DNA of 64,000 nucleotides from Enoplolaimus lenunculus (lineage: Eukaryota; Nematoda; Enoplea; Enoplida; Thoracostomopsidae): NCBI GenBank assembly GCA_030248215.1, contig JASANG010003383.1, positions 186,001-250,000 of the forward strand, written 5' to 3'. This document shows positions 1-13,300 of the stretch, one piece after another. Every line of letters begins with the position of its first letter. The first letter of the stretch is position 1. The notes below the pieces were generated by a model, which had not been told where the DNA came from, did not search any database, and saw only the letters and a list, made by a program, of their open reading frames with translations. A program made the position numbers and the translations under genes.

Positions 1-114
1 GTTGTTGAATGGCTAAAAACTTAATAACTTTATGGGCGATCCTCCAGGCAATATATATGTACCAATACCAAATAGTTGAACCATATGAAATATATAATTA
101 TATACGCATATATA

Positions 115-748
115 TGTCGTAGCCCAAGTCGTACTTCAGCCCAATTCCAAATTGGGCTAGTCCAAAGCGGAATTACTACTTGGGTTAGCCCAATGCGGAA
201 ACATGTCAGATAAGTTTGTGCGTTTTCGAATTGGTTACTTGATGTCGTAATTGTGCTTGATTCCCTTTTGCTCAGTAAAACGAATTTTTAGGTAGCCCAT
301 AGGTGAAGGCGTACTGTAGTGACCCGAATAAGAGGAGGGGCTGATATTTATTTGGCCTCTCCAGAGGGAGCCCCCTGTTATTCGGTTACGGACTGTTATT
401 TGTTTTCAACCCGCCCTTCGTCACCCTTCGTTACTGGTCTATATCCGGTATAGCAACTATCCGTTCAGTTAGAGGTTTATTTGTCTTGTATCAAAAGCTT
501 GCCCGATAATGAAAGGTTATACTCAGGAATTACTTTCAAAACCTAAGTACGCTTTGATTGGGACTCAAAATGGAGAACCCCTCTTATTACCCTCCTCTTA
601 TTCGGGTCGCTACAGTACACTTGTCGCATAGAAAGAATTACGCCGTAGAATAGCCCAAGTCGTAATTACGCCCTGGACAAGGCCAATTCGGAATTGGGCT
701 AAATTTATTGGGCTAGTCAAGGGAGTAATTACAACTTGGGCTACGACA
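115..748. mobile_element. Inverted-repeat element, family C (TGTCGTAGCCCAAGT ends), interrupted
   Basis: Ends TGTCGTAGCCCAAGT (115-129) and its reverse complement (734-748) bound a palindrome-rich segment with repeated AATTGGGCTA words. A family B element is inserted at 314-615. No coding region is present, so the element is non-autonomous. The target duplication is hidden by flanking TA/CA repeats. Confidence 0.7.
314..615. mobile_element. Non-autonomous DNA element, family B, copy 1 (TA target)
   Basis: Terminal inverted repeats are CTGTAGTGACCCGAATAAGA and its reverse complement with one mismatch over about 25 bp. TA stands on both sides, as expected for TA-target elements (Tc1/mariner-like or similar). 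It is shorter than copy 2 and lacks part of the middle. No ORF. Confidence 0.85.
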
Positions 749-775
749 CACACACATAAATATTTATATATATAA

Positions 776-838
<63 letters not shown>

Positions 839-880
839 TTTATATATATACATAGATTTATATATACATATATATAAAGT
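749..880. repeat. TA-rich microsatellite
   Basis: A CA run is followed by a long (TA)n tract with interruptions. Nothing else is visible between here and the first exon at 1141. Confidence 0.9.
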
Positions 881-1140
881 ATATATGTGTGTAAATGAAT
901 GAAACGTCAACGATCTCACGCGTACGCCAGATTAGTTGGTAAATTTCGAAGAGGGTGTTTGATGGGCACGGCAAATTTTTTGTCTACAGAGTCCGAAGCT
1001 CACTCGCCCCAAAGCAAAATTACCTGGTTTACGCATATAGGAGTTGCATAAAATAACTTCTAGCTTTACAATGTTTGGTACACAAACGACGGATCACGAA
1101 TATATTTATCATGTTCAAATATAGCAAAAAAATGTTATAG

Positions 1141-1324
1141 GTTGAAAATCCCGGTTGGAACAACAATCCGTTAGACACGCAGCCGAACTTTGGACCCGAT
1201 AACACGCAGTACGGCATGGACAACTATGAAACACAGTATATGAATACGGCTGAAAACGGTGGGTTCAATAATAATCCATTTGGCATGTACGGACCGAGAA
1301 CACGCCGCAAGCGACAAATTCCAG
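1141..1324 (+). other. Mesh-like gene: Asn-rich N-terminal exon with furin-type site
   Basis: This exon encodes 61 residues rich in Asn, Gly, Tyr and Pro, ending in RTRRKR followed by QIP (residues 53-58 of the visible protein). R-x-x-R or R-x-K-R is the proprotein convertase consensus, so cleavage just before the NIDO region is likely; this is inferred. The donor GTATGT follows at 1325. The upstream acceptor is the TAG ending at 1140. Confidence 0.75.
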
Positions 1325-4300
1325 GTATGTTTTTATTGTAACATTGTTTGGCCCATGTAAAGATCAGGGGCGGAACGTTTTTCTGCGGGACTAGAATAGA
1401 GTGAGCTTAAGCTTTAGACTATTTTTTGCTTGGCTTAGGCTTAGGCTTAGGCTTAGGAATAAACTCATTCTTACGCATAGGCTTAGGCTTAGGTTTAGGC
1501 TTAGGAATACGCGTATAATACTGTTCCGCCCCGGTTCTTTACATTGGCCCATTGTTTAAATTGAATTATATTTTTAGTCAAAAAACTTTCAAGACCCCAA
1601 TTTTTTTGAATGATGGTTGTGCCGCTCTTCTGCGGACGTGTTCTCCTCTGGCCCGAAAAATTTTGGAATGCAGAAAGCGAATTCTGTGTTAGGAAAATTT
1701 TTCTTGCTCTGCCCTCTCTACTTACAATATTTGGTTGATAGGTTAATATATTTCCCGTAAACAACGGACGGAATAAGCTAGCCGTTAGTGGTCGGGGTGC
1801 AGCTATGATCTCTATCGTCCTGCTCAGCTCATAGCTATCTCTGGATGGCGTATGCAACTATCAATTTGTCTCCTCATACTAGCACATTTATTGGCAAGCT
1901 AATCTTTTCAGCGAGTGTATAGAACATAGCCGTAACAGTACTATAAGTATACACCTAAGCATAAGCATAAGTCAAACAAAAAAACTTAGTCTAAAGCTTA
2001 AGCTTACTCTATTGTGGTCCCGCGGCAATTCGGTCCGCCCCTGATCTTCACATGGGCCATCTGTTCCAAAACCATTGCAGGCGTCGTCACCTCGTCGGTT
2101 CCTTGCCCTGATTATACGTCCCTACTTTCGTGTTTTAACGTAACGCCAATCATTATTTCCTTCTATACACTTATTCATAATTTGATTACATAATTTCAGG
2201 CAGCAATCAAGTCGGCATTGTAATTGATGTTCCGTTGCTGAACAACATAACGCGTGATATTCAAACTGGATACAATGGAGCACGTGGATTTCGGGCAGAC
2301 AACGCGTTGATTGTAACATGGGAACGAATGGCGTACGGAGGTGCACGAAAAGCGGTTGATATATCACAATTTGATCAAGTGGTTCAATGGGTAAGTTACC
2401 GGCCTGTGGCTAGAACGTGGACCAAATGGCACAGCCATGTAATAGGTCGGTTTGAAAGTCGCTTGTAAGTCATCTGAAATTTTTGTACGCCAATGCTGAA
2501 AATGGTTTAGCGAATCCGCGAGGCGAGATGGGTTTCAGCGTAGTAAATTAACCATGCAAAGACGAGTATATACATATATACATATATGTATATATTTATA
2601 TATTTAAAACATGACATGCTGGGATCATATATTTGCAGAGCATGTGGGACATGCATACTTCTTCAATTAAAAGAACGCAGTAAAAAAACATTTAAAAACT
2701 TTAGATGCTTTGGAACTGAACTAATAGCTTCGACGTATCAAATTTTTCCAAAAAATATTCAAAAGTTTTGATTTTAATTTCAGCAAAATACTTTTCAACT
2801 CGTTCTGGCGTCAGATCAAATTCGAACGTTTGCAATTTTCAACTACGCTCGACTGAACTGGACGACATCGAACGCAGCAGGTGGTCTCAACGGTTATGGT
2901 GGTTTTCAACCTGCGATGGTAGGTCGGAAATTAATATACTGTGAGTGGCAATAAAAATAAGTCTCAGATTTGAAAAATGGCTACTTTTAAAATTGTCGAG
3001 TTTTCGGTGAAATTATAAACTTTTGCAGGAAGATGAGCGAGGACCCTGCCCTCAAAATGCGGCAAGAGCCGTTTTCAAATTGGCTGGACAAAGTAATTTA
3101 GTTATATTTTCATGGATCCGTGCTCTCCTGTGCTCAAATTATTACTTTAGGGTCACTGTAATTTTTAGGTTAAGTGTAAAGATTTATAATATGTTTGAGA
3201 ATTTTTTATCAAATTCACAGTAAACTTCACATTGTTCAGTTGAGTTTTAACCACTGATTCAACCGGAAAAAATATAAAATTTTTCATGTAAAACATTTAT
3301 AATTTTACACACTTTTAGGTTGGATTCAACGGCGGTAACGGTACTGGCTTCACACCGCTTCCGTATTCAGGCGAAGGTCGAGTGTGGAAACTTGCATACT
3401 ACACGAACGTGCTCACACCCGGACGATGGGTGTATCGGGTTGACGAACTGATCATCGAAGGCGGGTGCAGTAACAATTCAGTTGGTAAGTCGTAGTAATT
3501 ATAGCATAGTTAGCACCATACCAACAGTACTTATGTAATATTTTGAAATATTGTTATGTTCAACGTATTTGAAGAAAAATTAAGGTCGTTTGCTTTAAGC
3601 TGAAATATTACTTTCAATATAAGAAACGAACACAATCCAAACCCTCTTTGTGGTAGAGAGTCATTGTTGTTAGCAACTTGTTGAACTTGTTGCTGCTAGC
3701 TATGTAACCTGTGATAAATTATAAAATATTTTTGTATAAAACGATGCGTTTACCACGTGTAGTATTGTCTTTGTTTTTCCGAAATCAGACAGAAAAAACA
3801 ATTCAAAAATTTGATTTTTTGGGAGTTATTCGCTTGTTTGAAAACCAATCGCTACTATCCAGCGAAAGCTATAGTATCAGACATTTGATAGTTCTACTTC
3901 ATTGTTTAGGTTCTGTGCTCAGTTCGCCGCCGTTTGGCGTTATGGTTGGTGGAATTACAGTCAACGTATCAGGGCCGTGTATTCGACCTGCTGATTCGGT
4001 TGTGGTAAATCTTTTGACATAATATTGAAGTTAAATGGGCGTTTGCATTTGTTTTTGTAGTTTTGGCCCCTCCACCAAGAAAATTTTCAACCTTGTTTGC
4101 AAGTTATTAAAACTCTTCCTAGTAGGTAACAATTCGTCCTTCCGTGGCTTAAGGCGTCCAAAGTGTTTACGTGAAAAAGCTTAACACCTCTTAGCCTTAG
4201 GATTAGAAATATGATGAGATATAAACTGTTAACGCCCGTACAATAACATTGGTCATCTTTATCAGGTTTTCCGATGTTCTTGCAAACCATTAAATATTGT

Positions 4301-7300
4301 GAACGTACAGGGGCACATTAAAATATTTACATATTATCTGTATGACAGAAAAAATATGTAAGAGTAAGTCAATCAGTTCCATGGTATCTGGCACAAATAC
4401 AAATGACGGTTTTAATTTTTTGAAGTTTTTAAAAACATTCGGCAAGATAAAATACCGGAGCCGGATTTCGTATATACAGCCGCCGAACTTGTATAAGGGA
4501 TAATGAAATTCGAACGTCATTTTTTAATAAATACAGACCTTTCGCCACATAAATCGTCTAGGGTGAGGCAGAGCAACTTTAGGAGGGCATGCTAAAATTT
4601 GAAATTGCTTACAAACGGGCCTAAACTTTTCTAGGGCCTACAAAATTTAGGCTCGCTGAACCTTGTCTCTGGTGTCTCTCTAGCGAAGAGACTGGCTTAA
4701 TGTTGGTATTACACTAGCTAAATATTTTAGGTAACATTCGATCAATGGCCAGTTAACTGCAGGCGACTGAACCGGATTCGAGCGCAATGCATCATGCCTC
4801 CGTTTCATAAAACTGGTTTGATGTCCTTGCGGATGTCACGAGATGGCGGACAAAGTTTTCCGTTCACCGGATGGTTTTATGTCGGTGTGTATTTAGGTTG
4901 CTTCATATACATGTGCACAGATAAGACTGTTGTACGTTCTCCGCCCACAGTTTGGATAGATGCTTAGACTTATGGTAAAGGTTTATACAAAGGTTTAGGC
5001 TTATGCTTAGGTCAGATTTTTTCCGAATTCTTAGCCTAAAGGTGAGCCCAAGTCTAACTTGTGCACTACATCTCAGGTCTTCCTGCCACAACAGTTTCGA
5101 TTTTATATCCAGTCATTTGTTTGTGCAAATACAAAATACGAACAGCGATTTATTGGAACGATGTCCAAATTACGTATCGTAGGCAGTCCAGCTTTATTAA
5201 TATAAATTATTTTTTCAGTTCCGGCCAATCGTGCGCCCACGGCGGTATTGTTAAAAGACGATGTACAAAACGCACGCAATCGTTGGCATGTACCTGATCC
5301 AGACACGTTGACACTACAGTGGCAGGCGGTCAATTTAACATGGGACTACAGCGCGAGGGTCGATATTAATTTGATCGGATATTACGAAGACGCGTTTAGG
5401 TACGTTTTGGGAGATTTTGGGAAAGGGATATATTGGTTTAATAAAAAAATTTTAAGGAAGGTTTCCTATAAAACCGTTTGAAAAGTTATTAAAATCACTG
5501 GGGAAAATTCGAATGGTAGTTCGACCCATAAACAATCGATTCGTTGGCTTAGGCTTAGGCTTAGGCTTTGTCCGATAGCAATAATGTAGCCAGAGACTAC
5601 CTTTCTCTGAATTTTATAATATTGTAACCCATCAAAATTGTCAATATTTCGATCCATAACCCAGTGACACATTTCCAACGTTGTTGCGGCTTTACTGAAA
5701 TTATTTCGACATCGTCTGTTTGTTGAGAATGTCGACGCGAAACTATAGAAGTCAAACAATTGTAAGGTGTGGAATTTGCTGTATTTATATACTGTTTGAT
5801 TTAACAGGAGTCACTTCAAGAAAATCGACAACATCGCAACGCAACAACCGAATAACGGATTGTATACGTTTTCGCCAAAAACGATGTTGCGCAATCCTGT
5901 CGAAAGCGATATTTGGAAACGCTATCAGTTTGGTATGGTTCAGGTAAGTAGTCCTTTAATGCTTAATATTGTTTTCAAATTGATTTTCAATTATTTAATT
6001 AATATGTTTTGTGTTTGGCTTCAATATTTAAAACCTACTACCCGTATTCTCAAATGTGTGCAGCGTCTGTCACTACTTGGTAATACGGCTTGCAGCTGTC
6101 GAATCAGTGAAGGACGATGTTTAAAATCGAGCACATTTTTTGTGTTCGATTGGTCCTACGTCTTTACCAATTTGTGAAATCCACAACTGCAGGAATTAGT
6201 CAGTTTGAAAACCTATCACTAACAGGTGATAGCTGCTATACGCAGTTGAGAATATGGGCCTAGATTATTGACATTGTGCGTTCATAAACAGCACAAATCA
6301 AATGTGGAAACATTTCTAATCAGGGTAGAAAGAAGTTTGTTCCGCGGGAAACAATTGCTCGTAAGCTCATAAATTTGTAGCACCTATTACCCTGTTGTTG
6401 ACATACATTTCTACAAATAAATAAACGACATCGTAGCTTTGTCTTTTGTTTTGTTCGATTTTGTTAGTTTGTGGATTCGTTTTCGTGGTAACCAGTGGAG
6501 CAACAGCCAATAGCGGCAAGTCCTTCCAGGTCGCTACCGTTTTTGAAGCTGCAAATTTTTGCATAAAACATAATGAAAAATTTTATGAATATATTCTACC
6601 GGTCTTACAAAATATTTTGCAGTTGGATTCTCGCTCATTTCGCTCGAGAAGTTATTGAATGCATTCATTACAGGTCGCACTGTCAAACAACGAAAATCAC
6701 GGCGTGCTTTGGTCAAAAATAACACCGTTCAGTTTTTACAATTTACCATACTATCAGAAATCAAAAGGCAGCAACTGGGCGACTGATTTATGCATTGATT
6801 GGTAAGTTTTATTTTAAATTGTCGAAGAAAAGATTACAAAAAAATTGAAAATTTCTACTGACAGTAGTCTACATGGCTGATACATTTGCAGTCATAATTG
6901 CTATAACTGGGCTTGTGTCAGTATACTGTTTGCCTTATACCTTTCGATCAGTGGCGGATCCAGGATCTCAAAATGGGGGGCCCAAAATTTCACAGGTAAT
7001 AAACTTACTTTTGACCCATACACAAACCACGAACTATTGTCACAAAATTGCTATAGAATTTTTGTCGAGATGCTGTTGGGGGGCACGGCCGGGGTGCCCC
7101 CCATGGATCCGCCATTGCTTTCGATAGCTTTATACAACTCTGGATAGGTGTTTGGAAACATCACTATATTTTTGTCGTTGTATAACTTTCGTATAATGTT
7201 CCTTGTTTTACTAAAACATACCAATCGTAATTTATTTGTACACCGACTTTCTATTATACATTTCCAAACATGTAAACAAAAGCCGGAACGATACTCAAAT

Positions 7301-10300
7301 TACGTATGTGTGGCTTTCCAGCTTTAATAATATAGTTTTATGAATAACCAAAAAAATGGTTAAACCAAACTTTTTAAAATTCCTACAGTCCAAGATTTGG
7401 ATTTAATCTAAGTCATGTGCGGTGTCACAATTGCTAATATAATTATTACGGTGTCGGATGTAGTTAAAGGAGAGCGGAGAACAACACTTTTAGGGGTTAC
7501 ATTTAAACTCATATGGAGGAAGCATTGACCTGAGTTACCTTGGTTTGCTGAGAAACTTTATTTCAATGTTTTGAGTACCGTTTAAGTAAAAACCTGGCTC
7601 CGGTTGATATAACCCGGTTCAACCGCGACAGAATAAACCATGGGAGGGGGCTAAACCACCCTGGAAAAAGTTATTTTATTTGCACAAACTTTCACCCTCG
7701 CTGGTAAGTCATTTGCAATCGCCACAGGCTACTCCTGTAAATATTATTGTTCCTTAGTTGTTCGATGTTACGGATGCGGATGCTTCAAAATTTGCGGATA
7801 CGATTCTGTTTCTAATTTTCGTTTCGAAATTGTCAAATTTGTTCATCATAAATTCACAAGTTTCATTGCACTTCCGTAGGCTGAAGAAAAGAGATGAGTG
7901 GTGGGATACATGGAAACTGGGTCCTTGTCACGTATCCTGGAAACCCATTTGCGTCTAAAATCGTCACACATTAACCCTTTCTTTCAACGCCTATAAGTAT
8001 GTACTATGAGCAACTAAATAACTAAACGAACATTAGACACGCATTGCGAAGGTTTAACAATTCTCACATATGTGTGCAGTGCAAAGTCTTCACAAGACGT
8101 GGGCGCCCTACCCGCGCTTGAGCATCAATGTCCTATAGGTGTCTGGTTCCTATAGATGACTGGTGATGATAAACGCCTCCCACCGGTGAGACTGTGGTTC
8201 AAATGCTAGTTTCAAATTACATCTCAGGTTAATATTGAAAATATCAGTGTGGAAAATGTTAAATAGTTTGGAATGCGAAGTTTAGTGAAATCGTCCGCGA
8301 AAACATTCACACAAAAATTAAACTGGATGTGTAGGACCACATTTAAATTTTGCGGATACGGACATCCGCAACATCCCTTCCCCCGTAACAGGTTGAGTTA
8401 GCTACAAGTTTTCAACCCAACTGTAGGAAACCACCCTTAGTTCAACGGCTCGGCTTTAGGTACGAATACGACGGTCGCCGGCGAAATTTCTATCCAGAGC
8501 TGCCACCGTGCCCGTGCCGACTGGACCAGGCCTTGCTCGATTTGGGCCGTTATATGCCGTTGTTCAATTGCGATAAGGACGGTAATCAAGCGTGTACGTT
8601 TCACAAAGGTGCCCTGCATTGTGTACAAAGCGTTGAAGCCTCGTAAGTTGTGCTGAAAATGTTGTCGTATAACGCTTGTTAGACGTATATTTTGCGTAAG
8701 TTTCACACCAAGCTGTTGTGGTAATGGTAATATATATATCAAATCTAATAAATTTGCGCAACCCTACAATTATCATATGAACACAGTAGTGTTCATATAT
8801 ATGATTCGCGCATCTCAAGCGCATATTTTCAGTTTATTTCGCAAGTTGGTGCTCAAGTAATATCAGACCTCTATCGTTTAAATTTCGTACATTGGTATCC
8901 TGGTACGTAGGGAATATTTGTGCCAAAGGATTTGGCAAACCAGTGTGGTCTGCAATAGTTACGGTCAAAAAACTCCTTACTGAAAGTGCACGAAATTTTT
9001 CATTTTGGTTCAACACTTTTTACACGTTAGCTATGTAATTTTACGGTTATAACTTTCCCACTTTATAGAGCTTACGGTTAGTTTCACCCCAAGGGTTTGT
9101 TTCAACCCAAGGGTTGGTTTCAACCCAAGGGTTGGTTTCAACCCAAGGGTTGGTTTCAACCCAACGGTTGGTTTTATCCCAACGGTTGCTTTTGCCCCAA
9201 CGGTTGTTTTCACCCCAACGGTTGGTTTCACCCCAACAGTCGGTTTCACACCAACAGTCGGTTTTACCGCAACGGTTAGTTTCACCCCAAGGGTTGGTTT
9301 CAACACAAGGGTTGGTTTCAACCCAAGGGTTGGTTTCAACCCAAGGGTTGGTTTCAACCCAACGGTTGGTTTCAACCCAACGGTTGGTTTTATCCCAACG
9401 GTACACGTTAGCTATGTAATTTTCCGGTTATAACTTTCCCACTTTATAAAGCTTACGGTTAGTTTCACCCCAAGGGTTGGTTTCAACCCAAGGGTTGGTT
9501 TCAACCCGAGGGTTGGTTTCAACCCAACGGTTGGTTTTATACCAACGGTTGCTTTTGCCCCAACGGTTGTTTTCACCCCAACGGTTGGTTTAACCCCAAC
9601 GGTTGGTTTCACACCAACAGTCGGTTTTACCGCAACGGTTGGTTTCACGCCAACGGTTGGTTTCACCCAAACAGTTGGTTTCACCCCAACAGTCGGTTTC
9701 ACACCAACAGTCGGTTTTACCGCAACGGTTGGTTTCACGCCAACGGTTGGTTTCACCCAAACAGTTGGTTTCACCCCAACAGTCGGTTTCACCCCAACGG
9801 TTAATTTCACCCCAACGGTTGGTTTCACCCCAACGGTTGGTTTCACCCCAACGGTTGGTTTCACCCCAACGGTTGGTTTCACCTCAACGGTTGGTTTCAC
9901 CCCAACGGTTGGTTTCACCCCAACGGTTGGTTTCACCCCAACGGTTGGTTTCACCTCAACGGTTGGTTTCACCCCAACAATCGGTTTTACCCCAACGGTT
10001 GGTTTTACCCTAACGGTTGGTTTCACCCCAACGGTTGGTTTCACCCCAACGGTTGGTTTCATCCCAACGGTTGGTTTCACCCTAACGGTTGGTTTCACCC
10101 CAACGGTCGGTTTCACCCCAACGGTTGATTTTGCCTCAACGTTTGGTTTCACCCCAACGATTGGTTTCACCTCGACAGTCGGCTTCACCCCAACGGTTGG
10201 TTTCAACCCAACGGTCGGTTTCACCCCAACGGTCGGTTTCACCCCAACGGTTGGTTTCACCCTAACGGTTGGTTTCAACCCAACGGTTGGTTTCACCCCA

Positions 10301-13300
10301 ACGGTTGGTTTTGCCCCAACGGTTGGTTTTGCCCCAACGGTACGCGTTAGCTATGTAATTTTCCGGTTATAACTTTCCCACTTTATAGAGCTTACGGTTA
10401 GTTTCACCCCAAGGGTTGGTTTCAACCCAAGGGTTGGTTTCAACCCGAGGGTTGGTTTCAACCCAACGGTTGGTTTTATACCAACGGTTGCTTTTGCCCC
10501 AACGGTTGTTTTCACCCCAACGGTTGGTTTAACCCCAACGGTTGGTTTCACACCAACAGTCGGTTTTACCGCAACGGTTGGTTTCACGCCAACGGTTGGT
10601 TTCACCCAAACAGTTGGTTTCACCCCAACAGTCGGTTTCACACCAACAGTCGGTTTTACCGCAACGGTTGGTTTCACGCCAACGGTTGGTTTCACCCAAA
10701 CAGTTGGTTTCACCCCAACAGTCGGTTTCACCCCAACGGTTAGTTTCACCCCAACGGTTGGTTTCACCCCAACGGTTGGTTTCACCCCAACGGTTGGTTT
10801 CACCCCAACGGTTGGTTTCACCTCAACGGTTGGTTTCACCCCAACGGTTGGTTTCACCCCAACGGTTGGTTTCACCCCAACGGTTGGTTTCACCTCAACG
10901 GTTGGTTTCACCCCAACAATCGGTTTTACCCCAACGGTTGGTTTTACCCTAACGGTTGGTTTCACCCCAACGGTTGGTTTCACCCCAACGGTTGGTTTCA
11001 TCCCAACGGTTGGTTTCACCCTAACGGTTGGTTTCACCCCAACGGTCGGTTTCACCCCAACGGTTGATTTTGCCTCAACGTTTGGTTTCACCCCAACGAT
11101 TGGTTTCACCTCGACAGTCGGCTTCACCCCAACGGTTGGTTTCAACCCAACGGTCGGTTTCACCCCAACGGTCGGTTTCACCCCAACGGTTGGTTTCACC
11201 CTAACGGTTGGTTTCAACCCAACGGTCGGTTTCATCCCAACGGTCGGTTTCACCCCAACGGTTGATTTTGCCTCAACGTTTGGTTTCACCCCAACGATTG
11301 GTTTCACCTCGACAGTCGGCTTCACCCCAACGGTTGGTTTCAACCCAACGGTCGGTTTCACCCCAACGGTCGGTTTCACCCCAACGGTTGGTTTCACCCT
11401 AACGGTTGGTTTCAACCCAACGGTTGGTTTCACCCCAACGGTTGGTTTTGCCCCAACGGTTGGTTTTGCCCCAACGGTTCGTTTCACCCCAGCGGTTAAT
11501 TTCACCCCAGCGGTTAATTTTGCCCCAGAGGTTGGTTTCACCCTAACGGCTGGTTTCCCCTCAACGCTCGGTTTCAGCCCAAGGGTTGGTTTCACACAAA
11601 CGGTTAGCTTCACCGCAACGGACGATGTCACCCCCATGGATTAATGCAGCAGCTTGGTAAAGCGGTTGAAACTAGAAAAAATGCTCAGCACTTGAGCAGC
11701 AAGGGATATGTTTCATATTCCTATTAAAAGTATGGTAAACTAGATCAGCACATTCGCTTGATGTAAGCTGGAAAAGTATTAAGGAACAATAGCGTACAAA
11801 ATCATGTTAACTATTAATTTTTCTGAAACATATTGCGGACAGCAAAATTTCTGTAATTTTCTTTTTGTAAGAAACAGATGCTTTTCTTGAATGCAAAGCG
11901 AAATAATTTCTGAAATGCAGACAGATTTAGCTTGGAATCCATGAATGTATATTGAAGTTCTGTACAAGAACGTATTAAATTTACCTATGGCTTTGTATTA
12001 CCATAGTTAATTGAATTTCATAAGAGCATTGTTTGTCGACATAATGGCTGTGTTAGTCTTGATGACCAATTTTGTTACATACTTTCTTAAACAGACGTCA
12101 CAAAACGAATCGCAATTGATGATTTAAAAAAGCTCCACTTATAAGTAACTTTGAGTTTACTCGGTTTTTGACCTTAGTGACAAATTCTATAAATGCGCAT
12201 TTCCCACCCGAGTTATCTGTTTCACTACATAGTCACGACTATAGAAGCTCACAAATCGCACCGTATTCTGGCAACTTCGATTAATGTGGCAAAATCAAAG
12301 AGCGGTATAACTCAGCCATGTCTCTGCGACCCTAAGAAATTTCTGAAAATTCCCAACAAATCCTGTCAAAAAGCTTAAAGTTAGAAATAGATTTGCTGTC
12401 CGCAAGATGTTTCAGAAAAATTAATAGTTAACATGATTTTGGACGCTATTGTTCCTTAATACTTTTCCAGCTTACATCAAGCGAATGTGCTGATCTAGTT
12501 TACCATACTTTTAATAGGAATATGAAACATATCCCTTGCTGCTCAAGTGCTGAGCATTTTTTCTAGTACAATAACTAGTCAACGTGGTTGCTAATTTACA
12601 ACATTGAAACATTATTGCCAAAGACTTATTTGTGAATACAGTGCCAGCACTTTTTGTTTACATTTCTGTTCACTCTTTAATTCCTTGTCACATCATGTAC
12701 ATTGGCTTTTAAAACAATCTGTTCTGATATGTTGTCTTCTGTTTCTGAATCATTCATTACAACAGCTGGAACGCTCCCCAAAATACGCAAGTGCCTATGC
12801 GGGGTGTTCCAGCTTTAATATTATAGATGTCTTTTTTGAAGCTTTCATTATAAAACTGGTCGAAAATTACAATTTTGAAATTTAAACACTTGCGAGCACT
12901 GTTTTTACAGTGGCGAAAATATTACGAGAGGGTTAGAGGGCTGAAAGGTCATTCCATACAATTATTTTTTGGTTCCAGTACACGTAGTGCCGACTTTTTA
13001 AGCCTTTTTAATGTATCCTATATTTAATCATATTTACCCCCTGAAATATTTTTTCCGACTATTTTACACCAGATCTATGTCCTTATAGTTGAAGTACGTC
13101 GTGGGAGAGGGTTCCTACTAGATGGTAGCGCACCCTTCTAATCTTCAATGCCATCCAGTAAACAGAATGCATAAGATTTTTCGGTTTTGATTCCCACAAG
13201 CCGCATTGTATTACGGACACACACACCGAATACCTTGCAAATCCGACAGTAACATTTGTCTTTTGTATTTTTATTTCAGCGCAACTGGAGGCGGCCAACA

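Noticed and set aside
3029-3095. Candidate extra NIDO exon ([20 protein letters not shown]) between 2918 and 3319
   Set aside because: It has an acceptor, but its only usable donor would shift the frame against the next exon, and the direct join gives a normal NIDO sequence.
5079-5096. Short exon GLPATT between 4884 and 5219
   Set aside because: The phase does not match the exon at 5219. The direct join yields the family-typical WFYVV.
9412-11637. Minus-strand KPTVGV repeat frames of 294 and 428 codons as protein genes
   Set aside because: An 18-bp period with no stop in the unit keeps any frame open; three frames on two strands show it. No signal peptide, no non-repeat coding sequence and no splice pattern. 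Kept as a finding, not as a CDS.
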